Shown: positions 35,299 through 48,012 of the stretch, one piece after another
How positions within the stretch are numbered: the stretch's first letter is position 1
Layout: each line of letters begins with the position of its first letter
Assembly (NCBI GenBank): GCA_028671895.1
Contig: CM053796.1
Coordinates: 26,596,860-26,660,859 of the forward strand
DNA from: Oenanthe sinensis
Lineage: Eukaryota; Streptophyta; Magnoliopsida; Apiales; Apiaceae
Length of the DNA: 64,000 nt
Direction of reading: 5' to 3'
The notes under the pieces: generated by a model
What the model was told of the DNA's origin: nothing
Seen by the model: the letters and a program-made list of their open reading frames with translations, nothing else
Database searches by the model: none
Program-made: the position numbers and the translations under genes

Positions 35299-36763
35299 TG
35301 TAACACCCCCTTTCCAAAATGAGATGAGGGGTCACTTTTCAAACCCCAAACTTGTATACAGAGTACTAAAATCCACCTTATATTGATTAAATATGTCCAA
35401 TAAATCTCTAAAATAATATTAAACTTCTGAAATAATTCAAACCAATAAGTGCGGAGTAAAAAAAAAGCTCAAATCATAAATATTATCTAAATAATAGCTA
35501 GAAGTCCAAACTTCGTAATCAACTGTAATAAGGGTAGCTCTCCATCACACAACCTGAGATCCCAAGAACTACCTGTCAGAAGAAGAATACGGCTTGAGCC
35601 AAATGCCCAGTACGGATTGGAATACAGTTTATAAAACAGAAACAAGATATATAGTTTGACCGTTATAAATAAACATTAATTTGTTTTTAAAAACAAGGTT
35701 GAAGCAAAGAGGGGTTAGGATATTTCATACCGATACAAAACAAATAACTGATAACAAATACACACATCATAGGGTACCTAATGCGTGCAACAAACCGGAC
35801 AATGTGTACGACATATACAACGTCACCGTCAAATATCAAATCACAAATCAAATCAAATCCTGGGTGCACCCACGTATCCTCAAACAAATATCAAATGCGC
35901 AAAGCTCTCCACCTGAGCTATCAGAAGGATACGCAGTGACTAATCACACTGTCACGGAAGTATCATGCCACTGGTGTCGCAATGACATGGTTATAGTACT
36001 CCTACAGCTGGTTAACTCGGTATATCATATATCACTCTAAGGATTCAAATAAAATAATTTTCACAATTTTAAAATCACCTAAACAGATATTTCAAATATT
36101 CTACGCAGATATGTAACATACATAATTTTCGAAAATCGCAGTGACAAATATTTAAATATTTCGAAACAAACTTTAAAATAACTTTCGGAGAATTAAAACA
36201 ATTAAAACGAATAATAACGGAATGAACAGATTTACGAACGGAATGAATTAAATACAATTAATCCTAAAAAGAGTAGCGCTGAAGAGAAAGAGGGACGAAA
36301 TCCGTACCTTAGAATAACAATAATAAATACTAACGAAATTATTTAGACCTAGTATGATGCTCTTAGTCTGTTAGTGTTTTCACTATGTCTGTATCTCACC
36401 ATGCCCATGTTTCAATGATGTTTGTGTTTATATATAATCATCATGCACTCCTCCAATCACACATCAAACTCAAGAATTAAAAACGGAGATGCATGATTCT
36501 TGCATATTACCGGAACATGAAATTCCCCTGCTTTTCTTTTGACCCGAGCAGCTATTTTTAGGGTTTTTAATAAATAACTCATATGTTTATATGTATATAT
36601 AGACTCTTAATAATTATTCTTCTTCTAATTCAATTATTTTATTACAAATTCTATTTCTAATCAAATTCAATATAATAAATATTATGGTTAAAGAAAATAA
36701 TCTTACAAATTTTAATCTAATTCTAATTATTAATATCTAAATAAATAAATTACGGATATTACA
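35299..36763 (-). repeat. Ty3/gypsy 5' LTR, 1465 bp
   Basis: Minus strand starts TGTAATATCCGTAATTTA (36763 down) and ends GGGGGTGTTACA (35299), adjoining the primer-binding site. TGTAAYA..TGTTACA termini are typical of Tekay/Del chromovirus LTRs. It interrupts a copia LTR whose sequence resumes at 36764. Confidence 0.8.
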
Positions 36764-36990
36764 GCATGACACTGGAATGACCCGTCGTGAGATTCTACAT
36801 GTTGATAAGTGTCATAAGTAATTCTGACTGTGAAAATAGTGTAATGATCCTCTGACCTGAAATCATTATATTTCTATATGATAATTATTATATTTTGATT
36901 ATATCAAAAGTTGCCTTTCACCGGGTGATAATCAAGACGCGCATTGAGTATTTTATAAATCATATGAGAAATATGAATGATCTAGACAGA
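36764..36990 (+). mobile_element. Copia LTR fragment, second copy
   Basis: Matches 60425-60650 of the plus-strand copia LTR closely (gcatgacactggaatgaccc; gtgtaatgatcct; tgagaaatatgaatgatcta). The start coincides with the gypsy LTR end, the expected picture if gypsy inserted into an older copia LTR, but the other half is not found at the gypsy's truncated side. Confidence 0.75.
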
Positions 36991-36999
36991 AATTAATAA

Positions 37000-37100
37000 T
37001 AAAATAAATTATCATATTAAATTATATATTTAAATTATATAAAATAATTAATATATAATTTATTAATATCATATGTGCTTTGCACGAGTTATAAGCTAGT
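37000..37100 (+). mobile_element. Helitron-like 3' terminus, second copy
   Basis: GTGC-TTT-GCAC mini-hairpin (37075-37085) then GAGTTATAAG and CTAG (37096-37099) followed by T. Closely matches 585-607. Again directly downstream of a fragment of the same copia LTR. Confidence 0.4.
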
Positions 37101-37722
37101 ATAGTACTTCCTCTGTCTCATCTATTTCTTTACACTTTCCTTTTTGGGATGTCCCTCCCAATTATTTATATTTCAAAACTTACCAAAAATAGTAAAATTT
37201 TATAATATAAAAATCAATTACATCCATTACTTTATGTCAATGACTTTTAAATTTTCTATGACTAAATATTCTTTTATTTGCATCTTTCTTGCTAAATTTT
37301 GGCCTAAAATTTTTATTTTGTCATGCTTGGTGTAATTTATCGTCACGAAACTTTTTGTTGAGTAGATTCTTCGCACTATCCTTTAAACATTTTATCTTGA
37401 AATTGGTTGAATTGGTTGAAATACTGCATCAACATATCAATAAACTTCTAATAATTGACTATAATTTTAACTCGATAGTAATTTATAAAAAAAACTTTTA
37501 TCTGCCTGAAAGTCTAGTTAATTAACATTTTTTTGACTAAGCAATTAATCTAAATTATTACATATTAAGTTCTCGATCATTTTATCTTTAGATACAAATG
37601 GGGCAATGACAATAATTCTTAACAAATTTGATGAGCAATTTCTCAATAATCAAGGCCGTATAGTTTGGGATATCTACGAAATATCCAATCGAAAAAGCCA
37701 TGGCCAAACACAGTAACTTTAA
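37101..37722. other. Gene-free; one Stowaway-like end
   Basis: A single CTTCCTCTGTCTCATCTATT end follows TA at 37105-37106, as at the start of Stowaway MITEs, but no matching right end was found, so it is probably truncated. The rest is AT-rich with no ORF of interest. Confidence 0.4.
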
Positions 37723-38086
37723 GAGCAAGTCCAATACATAGCTATATTTAGTCCTGTAGCTATAATATAGAACTAATTTTGTAAAATCACCACTCCAATA
37801 CATAACTATATTTAGTCTTATAAATGCATAAATGGATAGTTGGTCTTATATTTAGGACTAAAGATAGTTGTAGTCATCCTTGTCACATCACATCCAACTA
37901 ACCACATAATTCTATTCATTATCAAAAAATATTAAAATACACTTTAAATGCTAGTTTGAATATAGTTGGTCGTATTTTACAACTATGCATTGAAACACTA
38001 GTTGTATTTTAAGACCAAAAACTATTTTTTGGTCTCAAATTATAACAATAGTTATAGTCGTTTTAGCTTTAACATTGGACTTGCTC
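37723..38086. mobile_element. MITE with perfect GAGCAAGTCCAAT termini
   Basis: 364 bp; 13-bp perfect terminal inverted repeats GAGCAAGTCCAAT / ATTGGACTTGCTC, flanked by TAA at 37720-37722 and 38087-38089. The interior has repeated 'tagctatatttagt' blocks in both orientations. Inserted 16 bp downstream of the subtilase stop. Confidence 0.9.
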
Positions 38087-38101
38087 TAACCGCCTTACTA
38101 A

Positions 38102-40314
38102 CTAAAGCTTTACGGAGATGGAGCTTCTTACTGCATGTTTACGGGACATCCACACTAGTGATCCTTGAACGAATGGAGTTTTGGGAACATCACCCGAATG
38201 GCTAAACTTCACTCTATAAGTCAGCTGTTGGTTCACCTTAGAAAACTCAAGGATAGCTGTTGTTACGCTTACAACAACACCAGGTGGTGAAAGAATTTTT
38301 AAAGTTTAAGATGAAACAGCATCGCCAACATTAGTCACAACTCTTGAGTAATCTACTGCCAAGGAGGCTAATGCAATAGAGAAAGATGGGTAGTTCAACT
38401 CAGCTTCCTGGATACTTGTTTAATTCGCGCAACTGACAACCCCATTTACAATGATTCTAATTTGATCATCAGTGTAGCCTAATCCGCACAAGTAAGGAAT
38501 ATAATCAGAAGGCTGGATGTCGTAGACAAGTCCGGGATCACTGGCCTTGGAAGGGTTCACATGGCCTGCACCAACAGCAAAAATGTCAGCAGGTGAACCT
38601 GTTTGATCAATGATAGGCTCATCGTTTAGGTTAAGCTGATCAGCTGTTGTCATGATTGCGGACTTAATGGCAGCTGGTGATCAGGTTGGATGGGCGCTTT
38701 TTATCAAAGCAGCAATACCACTTAGGTGAGGACATGACATTGATGTGCCAGAAATCACATTAAATATTGCTTTTGTATTGGTTATGTTATCAATGGAGAC
38801 AGGCCATGCAGCAAGAATGCTGACACCAGGGCCTACGATGCCAGGTTTTAGGATTCCAGGGCTTGCAACACTAGGCCCTCTGGATGAAAAAGATGCAACT
38901 GCAGGGGCCCAATCTACTCCAATCACAGTTCCTTTAAATAATATTGTGGCCACAGGTGATGATGTCGAACTCATATAGTTCTTGATTGACACTCCAGAAG
39001 AAAAGCCCACATGTGTTGCTGGAAGAACATGAGGATCGGCTATTGTACTTTGTCCATCTACTTCTCCATTTATAAGTATCATTGCAGCACCACCAGCATC
39101 TTTCACTGTCTGTCCTTTGGCAATTCTTCCTGCATCACCTCCACACTCACATATAACTACTTTTCCTTTAACATCAATGTTTTCCAGTGAACCTTCTGCA
39201 CACCATGTAGCATTTTGATCACCACTCGAACCAGGTAAAACAAGTGGCAACAAAGCATCAGGGAAATCTTTTGGCTGAAAGACTGATTCACCATCTAATT
39301 CATCCTTGTTTCCAAGAAGTGCAGTTGCTCTTATTATTCTATCTACTGTGCTAGCTCCAACAGTGAGAATCCATGGAGCCTCGTTCGATAAAGAAGAATT
39401 AACAGGACCAGAATTTACAGATGAGCAACTCACAAAAACACCACTCTGAATTGCACCAAATGCTCCCACGGCAATAGTATCGGCATAGAAAGAAGTAGAC
39501 AATCCTCCCAATGACAACGAAAGAACATCAACACCATCCTCGACAGTTATATCCATTGCAGCCAATATATCACTTTCAGCACAGTTCTCAGAACAAACTT
39601 TGTAAATAGCTAAATGAGCAAGTGGTGCCATCCCAGCAGCCATACCATTAGCCATGCCAAATGTATTGGCACCCTTCACAAGGTTGCCAGCTGCAGTACT
39701 AGCCGTGTGTGTTCCATGGCCATCCTGATCAATAAGCGGACCAGATTCTCCAGCAACAAAATTTCTGGCACCAATCAACTTGTTATTGCATGTTGTTCCA
39801 TTTAATAGACATACCCCTTTCCACTTAGCTGGTGGAGGTGGCACACCTTCGTCGCTAAATGAAGGATGATCACCAGCGGTGATCCCAGAGTCCAAAACCA
39901 ATAATCACCCCCTTTACCATAATTGGATTCTTTCCAAAATTCCAAGTTTTGGTGCAATCCCAAGAAATTGGGACTATGAGTTGTGTGTAAAGCATACACA
40001 TTTTGCGGCCTAACAAACAAGACTCCTTGCTTCTTCTCCATTGGTTTAGCCTCCTCCAGTGATAGTCGAGAAGCAAAGCCCTTGACAACCTTACGATAAG
40101 TGTGGAGCATGCGTGAATGCTTGTCCAAACTTAATGTTGTTTGTGGCAAAAATGAATGGTAATAGTTGTCGTGGTTTGCAAAACCAGACAGAACCATGGT
40201 ATCAGGTACATTTACATGGACAATATAGGTCCTTAAACTGGGGTTTTGCTGGGTAATGGCGGGATACAAGAGGGTTGGAAGGCAAAGTAAAGTGAGAAAG
40301 AAAAACAAACCCAT
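38102..40314 (-). pseudogene. Subtilisin-like protease (subtilase, S8), decayed
   Basis: Plant subtilases are secreted serine proteases. From 40314: signal peptide MGLFFFLTLLCLPTLLYPA, I9 propeptide (TYIVHVNVPD..HSFLPQTTL), then catalytic Asp in VLDSGI, His in DGHGTHTAST (about 39715), the PA domain, and Ser in SGTSMSCPHLSG (about 38745). The C-terminal Fn3-like part (YPSFSIALASLAVDYSRVVTN..GSLVWMS) ends at 38102. It is intronless, about 735 codons, the usual size. Lesions: two small indels around 39900-39912 that shift the frame at the catalytic Asp, TGA at 38681-38683 where Trp is usual (HPTWSPAAIKSA context), TAA at 38420-38422 and TAA at 38306-38308. All triad residues are still readable, so decay is recent. 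Confidence 0.9.
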
Positions 40315-41470
40315 GTTTGGTAATTCTTATACTTCTATACTGGGATATTACAGTAACAATGTAGTATTTATAGTACTAACAGTTCATTTTAGTTTGACTA
40401 TCATTGTTTTAATTTTGTTGGCAGGATGTATGTGTTTCTCTCAACATGATTGGGTCATATGCAAATCCTAGTGAGGTTCGAGGACGGCTATATTGCCTTC
40501 AAAATATAGTTTATTCAGATGAATAGACATAGAATCTACTATGCGGCAATTATGCTCAAGTCAATTGTAAATCTTGTAGCTGGAGGAGTATTTCCTGAAG
40601 AATCCGTGACACATTTTTGAATCAATTATTATTCTCTTTTCCACAGACAATAATATTATTACTCATTCTTGTTTTGTGTCAACCGATCAAATATTAAATT
40701 CGCGAGAAAGAGTTTCTGGCTCCTTGTACTTTATATATATTTTGATTTTAATGGCAATGGGAAGGCAACAAATATTACTTTCAATATCAAAATGTATTCT
40801 TTTATGAAACATTAAACATTCTGATAATCTTATTATTGTGATGGAGTCAAGATGTTTGGCATTGCACTGCATTATTGCAGTGAATTGTTACTTTCATGTA
40901 ATACATAGTTACACTCACTCACACACAATTTTTCCAAGCAACATGAATGATCAAATATAGAAGGTAAACATAAAATCTATGCCCTACAAAAATCGGAAAA
41001 AGAATCGTTTGTGCAACTGTAATACTCTTTGGAGATGCAGAGAATCGTCGCCATGGTGTTTAGTTTGTAGTTGCACTCCCACAGAGTGGTTTGCTCTAAA
41101 TATCTAAATCTTTTAAATATGTTTTAATATTTTTTCCGAGCTTTGATTTTCCGAGTCCGGTTAAAGCCTTGCTCAATGGATAGGCTTTTTGTGCATGTTT
41201 AGTTGAGATAGATAAAGAGGCACACTTAAAAATTAAAATGGAAGTAGTAAGAAGACACAGAACTGCTGGACATTGTCTTAGATTCTCTGTTGCTGACTTG
41301 GCATAATAAAAATATAAATGTAACAAGGATACAAAAATTTGTTCTGAAATTTCCCTCCACACAAAATGCAAACCAGCCTTATCTTTAAACATCTGCCTTA
41401 AGCACAACTCATTTGCATTCATTTCTTCACCACCATTATCACTATTAATTCAGCATCTCTGCAACCAAAA
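40315..41470. promoter_or_regulatory. Divergent intergenic region, subtilase / PGRL1
   Basis: Separates the minus-strand subtilase start from the plus-strand PGRL1 start and must hold the promoters of both. AT-rich. No TATA box or light-response element could be assigned reliably by eye. Confidence 0.4.
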
Positions 41471-44400
41471 ATGGCTGCTGCCACAAAGTTGGCATTTACC
41501 GTAACCACCGCAAAATTTTTTACTGCCCCTTTCCGTACACCCTTGATTTCTCTACCTTCTTCAAGGTCTCATCAATCATTACACTCCATTAGTAAACACC
41601 ACCTGTCCACTACCCGCAGATTCATTGTACTTTCCCCCAAGGCTACTGCTGATCAGCCAGGTCTGCCTGTATTTTATTTCCCAATGTTCTTGAATTACAT
41701 ATTATTATTCATTTGCAGTGGGGGAACCAGGAATTTAAATGATCAACAAGAGTGGCATAATAATTAGTCTATTGATCCTTTGTTAGGATGATGAAATAAA
41801 AATTACAGGGTTCAATTGTGTGCATATAAGAAAACTCTTTGGAAAATCAGGGTATCTCGAAGACCCCCTACGTTCTTAGGGCTCCGCTAATGTATATATG
41901 CTTTATGGTTAGTTAATCAGAATGTAAGTTGCATATGTCACTAGTTATAGTCTTATAGGATGTGTTTATATTAATGATTTAATGTCAAGGATCATATATG
42001 GTACTAGTATACTTCTTGATACGTTACTCACCTTATTTTTGTCAATTTAAGCTGATCACGTTCATTTAAAGATCTTCCATATTTGATCCTATTGTCTATA
42101 ATGGTAAAAAGACAATGGAGGTTCTATGTACAGCTAGCACATAACCAATCAGACATACCGAGGGACGGAGTCATGAATTTTGCTGAGAGTGAGCTTTTCA
42201 AATTTGAAATTGTCGAAGGTGAATCAAATTATGTTTATAATTTTGAGAGGGTCGAATTATATATATGGACGGCCCTAAAAAATTGAATCCAACTAGTAGT
42301 TACTATTCAAAATAATGCGGTAATGCCACCATTTCAGTTGGCCTTTACACCCTCCTATGTCCTCCCACTCCCAAGCAAAGTATGAGAGAGGGAAATGCAC
42401 GCAATAGTACAGATATTATAGGAGGTTGTTGACTAGTTTCCTTTGGCATTCTGGGCTTCTTGAAATATTTTGTAAGTTATGAAATCTCTTGAAAATTATG
42501 CACAGTTTTTCAAATTACAAGAAAAAAGCATCAGAGTTTTTTTTGAATTTCAATTATATGAAACTTTTTGAGAGATTGCAAAAAGACATGAATATACATG
42601 TACAGCTAAGCACATATTGTTTGCAATTGCTTTTAGTTATACATCCATTTCGGACCACTCTGTCCGTGCAGGCCAGGTCAAGGAAGATGAGGTCGAAGAC
42701 AGTAAGATATTGCCCTATTGCAGCTTAGAGAAAAAGAACAAATCACTGGGGGAAATGGAACAGGAATTTCTGCAAGCACTGCAAGTATTGTATTCAAATT
42801 AGATTTGCCCCCTATATATTATTGAAACAAAATGAATTGTCAATATGTATAGAGATTCATGTTATATTGATTTCCCATATAAATACTGAATACATAAAGA
42901 GTGTTATTGTTAATACAGAATGTTACATATATATTTTAAAAAATGTCATCACTAATTTATCATAAAGGGTCTTTTTTCTCATGTGTATATTTTCAGTGCT
43001 TGGAATTGCAGGAAAGCTTAGAAAGTACATCAGTTGTCTACTAATCATATGATATTATAATATTCTAACAATTCCCTTTATTTTGTTATTGAACTCAGTA
43101 TGTTAATCTGTTAAGTATATGATACCTACAAGCATGCTTTGTTCCACTGCTCAAGATACCTTCAGATTAAAACATGTAGGGTTAAAGTTACAATACAGTT
43201 AAACATGTATTTCGATTAATATTTAATCATTTATGCCTCAACATTTTCCCTAATGACGTCATTATGCATGAACTGTTCCGTAAAGTCCTGAACTTCTTCT
43301 AATTGTTCAAGCAAACAACCAGTTACCCTATCGTTTGCACCACTATCAAAGAAGGCTTAATTGTTCTTCAGATGTTATTTTCTTTTGTTAAATCCACTTA
43401 AATGCTAGAAAGCTATAGACTATCTACCCATTTTAACTACTAGTAAGAAAAAAGAAAAATTATCTACTAATTTAGCCGTTTGGAAACGGTGTTCTTTATG
43501 AATGCAATCTATATTTGCTCAATCACCTACATTTTGCACTTCCATATTCCCAGAAGTTTATATGTTGGACTTAAAATATAAAATGTATATTACATTTGAG
43601 AAATTAAGAATATATTTATCTGCAAAATTCCCCTGTTTAAATAACTGTTGGCTGCATATTGAGTTTCCTCGCTTATTCTGTTGCAGTCATTCTATTATGA
43701 AGGAAAGGCTATCATGTCTAATGAGGAATTTGATAATCTCAAAGAAGAGCTTATGTGGGAAGGAAGCAGCGTTGTTATGCTAAGTATGCTTTACATCCCT
43801 TTTTTTCAAGGCATTTGTGTTTCCTTCAGCTCTTTGTATTTGGTTATTAACACTTTGTAATCTTACATGCAGGCTCCGATGAGCAGAAATTCTTGGAAGC
43901 TTCCATGGCTTATGTATCAGGAAAGCCTATCATGACTGATGAAGAATTTGACAAACTGAAGCTCCAACTGAAGGTCGGTTGGCCTGCATACATGTCTACA
44001 GATCATTCTACAATATAGATGCATTCAAGGGGTATATTTTCATAATACAATATGTTCGACATATATCATCAAATATTTCAGATGTTTTATTGAAAACACT
44101 CCCCCCCCCCCTTCCAAATGAAGTTCTTGTGGAAGGAAAATGCATTACAGCAGAACCTCTGAATACAAAGAAGATTACCATGTCCAAAAAGTTCAATTGG
44201 GATATGTGTCTGTGATTGCTGGCACTAAATTTCTTTATATGTGTTGCTATGTGCTTTTATGTGTTTGCTTTTTATCGTTGCCACTTGCTGATTTCAATGG
44301 AGGCTTGACCTTGTTGCAACTAGTTTCTTTGCAAAACAACTAAAAAAAAATAAAGAATAGAAATACAAAATCCTTTTGGCTTGGTACACTTTTCTATCTG

Positions 44401-46840
44401 GCCTTCAATTGCATATATATACTAACAAGTTTTTGCTGGTCTCTAGATGGATGGCAGTGATATTGTTGTCGAAGGACCTCGTTGCAGTCTTCGTAGTAGA
44501 AAGGTGTGTGCATGCATTTCCAATATACGCTTCTTTATTCACTGATTTCAATAGCCTTGCAATATTTAGTTTACTGCAAAAAAATTGTCTAAAAGGTGAT
44601 AACCAGTAATCACATCCTAAAAATTAAAGCTTTATAATGACATATTAATTGGAGGAAAATTTCTTTAAGGGGTAGTGCCTGATGTCTACTTTATGATTGT
44701 ACATTGTAATTATATATGCTTAATACTATAAAAAAACCTTGTCCTTCCTCTATCTAGTCTCCATAACTCATGAGCCAGTCTTCAATTCGATATAGTTTAA
44801 AATATTTCTATAAAAATCATATAACTTTTTTTGCTTATGGGGCTAGAAACGACTTGGAATCTGGGTGCTCGTTTTCTCCAAACATAAAATTCATCTTAGC
44901 AACTCTCTATGTAAATGAATTATTTGATTATCAGTAATCCCCTTGAGTTTAACTTTCGATGATAAATGCTAATGTATTTTGACTATTAGTTGTCCTGATG
45001 TTTTTGATAACTTTCGATACTAACATTAGAATGAATTAGGGTATATAGTTGAATTCTTAATCTATTTAAATTAGTTAATGTTCATATAATTTAGCATAAA
45101 TTGATTTTGATATGTCCTGCAGGTGTACAGTGACTTGTATGTTGACTATCTCAAAATGTTCCTATTGAATGTCCCTGCTGCTGTGGTTGCATTAGGATTG
45201 TAAGTATTGTGTTCTTTATCACATATGTTGAAATTGAAATCCGATTATCAGCCTTCTGAAGCACATCAATCTAGGTTTTTGTGTTAATAATCACTACTAC
45301 ACTTCTGCAGACCTGTCAATTACTATACCTTAATAGATTAAGTGTCCCCATTGATTGTAGTTTCTGTGTGAACATTTTAGACAGGTCCACTAGTTACACA
45401 TTACGTCTTTTAAGAGCTAATGGTGATTTATATCAGAAGTTCAAATTTGGTCAACAAACAATACGCTTTCTTAAATGCTTTTCCAAATAGGCATATACGA
45501 TTAAATATACTCCCATATATTAGTTACAAAATATGTTAATCTGTAGGTCATAACAATATGTTTTAAACAGTGTTTTTAAAAACGTCAATTTATTTTAAAA
45601 CAGAGGGAGTATTTTGTTGCTTGAATTTCGTAACAATATGCCAATTGCTGCCGCTGTTTTTATGGTTCAGAGGTTTCTGCAGTTCTGTACATTGTAGAAA
45701 ACATTTAATAGGGAGCTCAGCAGGTCATTAACTGTTTGTTTACTTTACATATCGACAGATTTTTCTTCCTTGACGACTTGACAGGATTTGAGATTACTTA
45801 CCTTTTGGAGGTAGTAGATCGTCTCTCTAATCTATCTGAAGTAACAGTTTAATACATATACTTGTGCTAATACCTATATAATCAACTGGAGCATTGACAT
45901 GGACCAAAAGTTTTGTGCCAAATTTCTTTGCTGAAGCTGGCTAATGTGCCTACCTCAAATTTAATAAAAAGCATGAGTCTAAACAATACAGGAATACTAA
46001 CATGTCACATCAGACACATTCAGAATATGTTATAATAGATTCTCATTTCATTATTGTTTTCTCCAAGTCTCCAACGCCCTGTCCAATTTCATTAATCTTG
46101 AACTATTTATAACATCAGAAATACAGTATGTGAAGTATTGGCAGTTGAAGTAAGAAAATGTTGGAAAGAGGTTAACTTATGAATCATCGATAGCTTAATC
46201 TGTCCACGTTGGAATCTAATAATTGTATTTCACTTCAATTTGTATGGACTAGTTATAGTTTTTAGAGATCAAAATACGTACATAGCCAACGATACAATGG
46301 AAATACTTCAATGGACATTTGGTGGGATTTTTTTACTTTAAATCACTGCAAAACAGCATCGTCCTGAGTTCTTGAGTTGTGCAGCTTCCGGAGCCATTCA
46401 GTTTTATCTTCACCTGGTTTGCTGCTTTGCCCGTCATATTGTATTTATCTAATACATTTACAAACTTCATTGTGAAAGACTTTTTGATCTTGAAGGTAAA
46501 AACTTTTCATATATCACTAGCTAATGCATTGTTTCTATAAATGTGATGATTATTTGTACATCATATTAATGAATAACATAATCTGTTAGGGTCCTTGCCC
46601 AAACTGCGGTACAGAGAACACTTCTTTCTTTGGGACCATCCTTTCAATATCTAATGGTGGTTCAACCAACACTATTAAGTGCACAAAGTAAGTTTGTCTT
46701 GATTGATATGATTAAACCTCTGATATGTTTGTCGCGGTGATGATTAAATGTTCCCCAATTCTTCCTTCAGCTGTCAAACAGCCTTGGTCTATGATTCTAG
46801 AACACGCTTGATAACGTTGCCAGAAGGAACTTATGTTTAG
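41471..46840 (+). CDS. PGRL1: PGR5-like protein 1 (PGRL1), chloroplast
   Basis: Thylakoid membrane protein that works with PGR5 in ferredoxin-dependent cyclic electron flow around photosystem I. Ten exons: 41471-41660, 42672-42784, 43687-43783, 43873-43973, 44447-44503, 45123-45199, 45759-45810, 46385-46495, 46590-46687, 46771-46840; total 966 nt, 321 residues, all GT-AG and phase-consistent. The N-terminus is a Ser/Thr-rich transit peptide (about 1-60). EEFDNLKEELMWEGSSVVML and SMAYVSG..IMTDEEFDKLK form the stromal repeat. Two membrane helices lie near LLNVPAAVVALGLFFFLDD and FIFTWFAALPVILYL. Six Cys known as redox or metal ligands are present: LPYCS, GPRCS, CPNCG and CTNCQ. No lesion seen; likely functional. 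Confidence 0.95.
45510..45609. mobile_element. Stowaway-like MITE in PGRL1 intron 6
   Basis: 100 bp; left CTCCCATATATTAG, right (reverse complement) CTCCCTCTGTTTTA, flanked by TA at 45508-45509 and 45610-45611. TA target and CTCCC ends define Stowaway (Tc1/mariner). Confidence 0.7.
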
Positions 46841-48012
46841 GTATTTTTCTATCCATCCTCGTAAACTTCTTCTCAGTTATGAGCACACTAAAACATTCGG
46901 CAAGTCAGATGTTTTGATTCAGTATAGTCTTTTCATTTCCTAACAAAGGTCTTCAGCTTATATATAAATGATGAATTTAAGGCTCCAATGCAGTGGCACT
47001 CTATGTTGTGGGATCAGCTAATGCAAATGGCATCGAGATTTGCAAAACATGCATATATAACAGTAAGACGAAACTGTGGTCCTCAGAGAAAGAGGTTTCT
47101 GTGTGGAAGTGGCAGTTGTGTTGTCTGTAATAGCACTGTAACCGTTAATGTGTAATACCTCGGATAAGCTTTGTCCTCAACCAGAGTGATCTGCAGTCAA
47201 TTGTAATTATATCCTCTGTTACAGATTATGGTCTTATATATGTATAGTTATCAAGCTGCTATCAAATCGCTTTATGCATCCACTCTTGTGATTTCATGAC
47301 CATATATTAACATAATCATGGTCAAACATGCTAATATTGCATAGTAGGATCAGCTGGATTTTCAACATAAATTAGTTTGGCATTAGACGGTACTGGTGGA
47401 CAACACTCTCAGATTAGTGTTCCGAAGGTTCTGATGTACGTAATTTATACCCCGTTCTTCATAAAAAAAAAATCTGTGAATTCTTCTGATCTATCAAAGA
47501 GTGAATAAAGTACATAAGGATCGAGTGGAGGATGATCAAGAAGATTGTTTCCGTAAATCTGAAATTAATAGATACTTGACTATTGCGTTAAGATACAAGC
47601 ATTTTCCGAGCAATCATTGGGGAGTCCAGAAGAAATCAAGATTCTAACTAGTTTACTAGGTTAAACATAAACATCTCGACAAGGTGCAGGGATTACTCCA
47701 GACATATGCTCCCGTCTGACTTAAATTTTTAACTATACAAATATGAATACATTGTAGATGACGCTACTATACAATACCTGCGTGCACGTTGTCTTATTTT
47801 ATACAAAGTTCCTTTTTCTAATAAGTAGCATTTTTGTCAAAATTAGAACAGGAAAAAGAACCAAGTGGAACAAGACTATATTCATTTTAACGTCTTTAGT
47901 TATAATACTATAGTCAAAATGCAACATATTTTGACATTTGTAAACAATTCATCATCTTCGTGACAATCACCAGTCACCAACATAAATATATAAGGATTGC
48001 ATGCAGTATAGC
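46841..48012. other. PGRL1 3' region and expansin upstream region
   Basis: 46841 to about 47250 is probably PGRL1 3' UTR and flank. A short open stretch at about 46993-47130 (VVGSANANGIEICKTCIYN) looks protein-like but is unplaced. The remainder is AT-rich with no ORF and should include the expansin promoter. Confidence 0.45.

Noticed and set aside
35681..36040. 119-residue plus-strand ORF
   Set aside because: Inside the gypsy LTR, no family resemblance.
41096..41422. 108-residue minus-strand ORF upstream of PGRL1
   Set aside because: Lies in the PGRL1 promoter/5' UTR, no recognisable motif.
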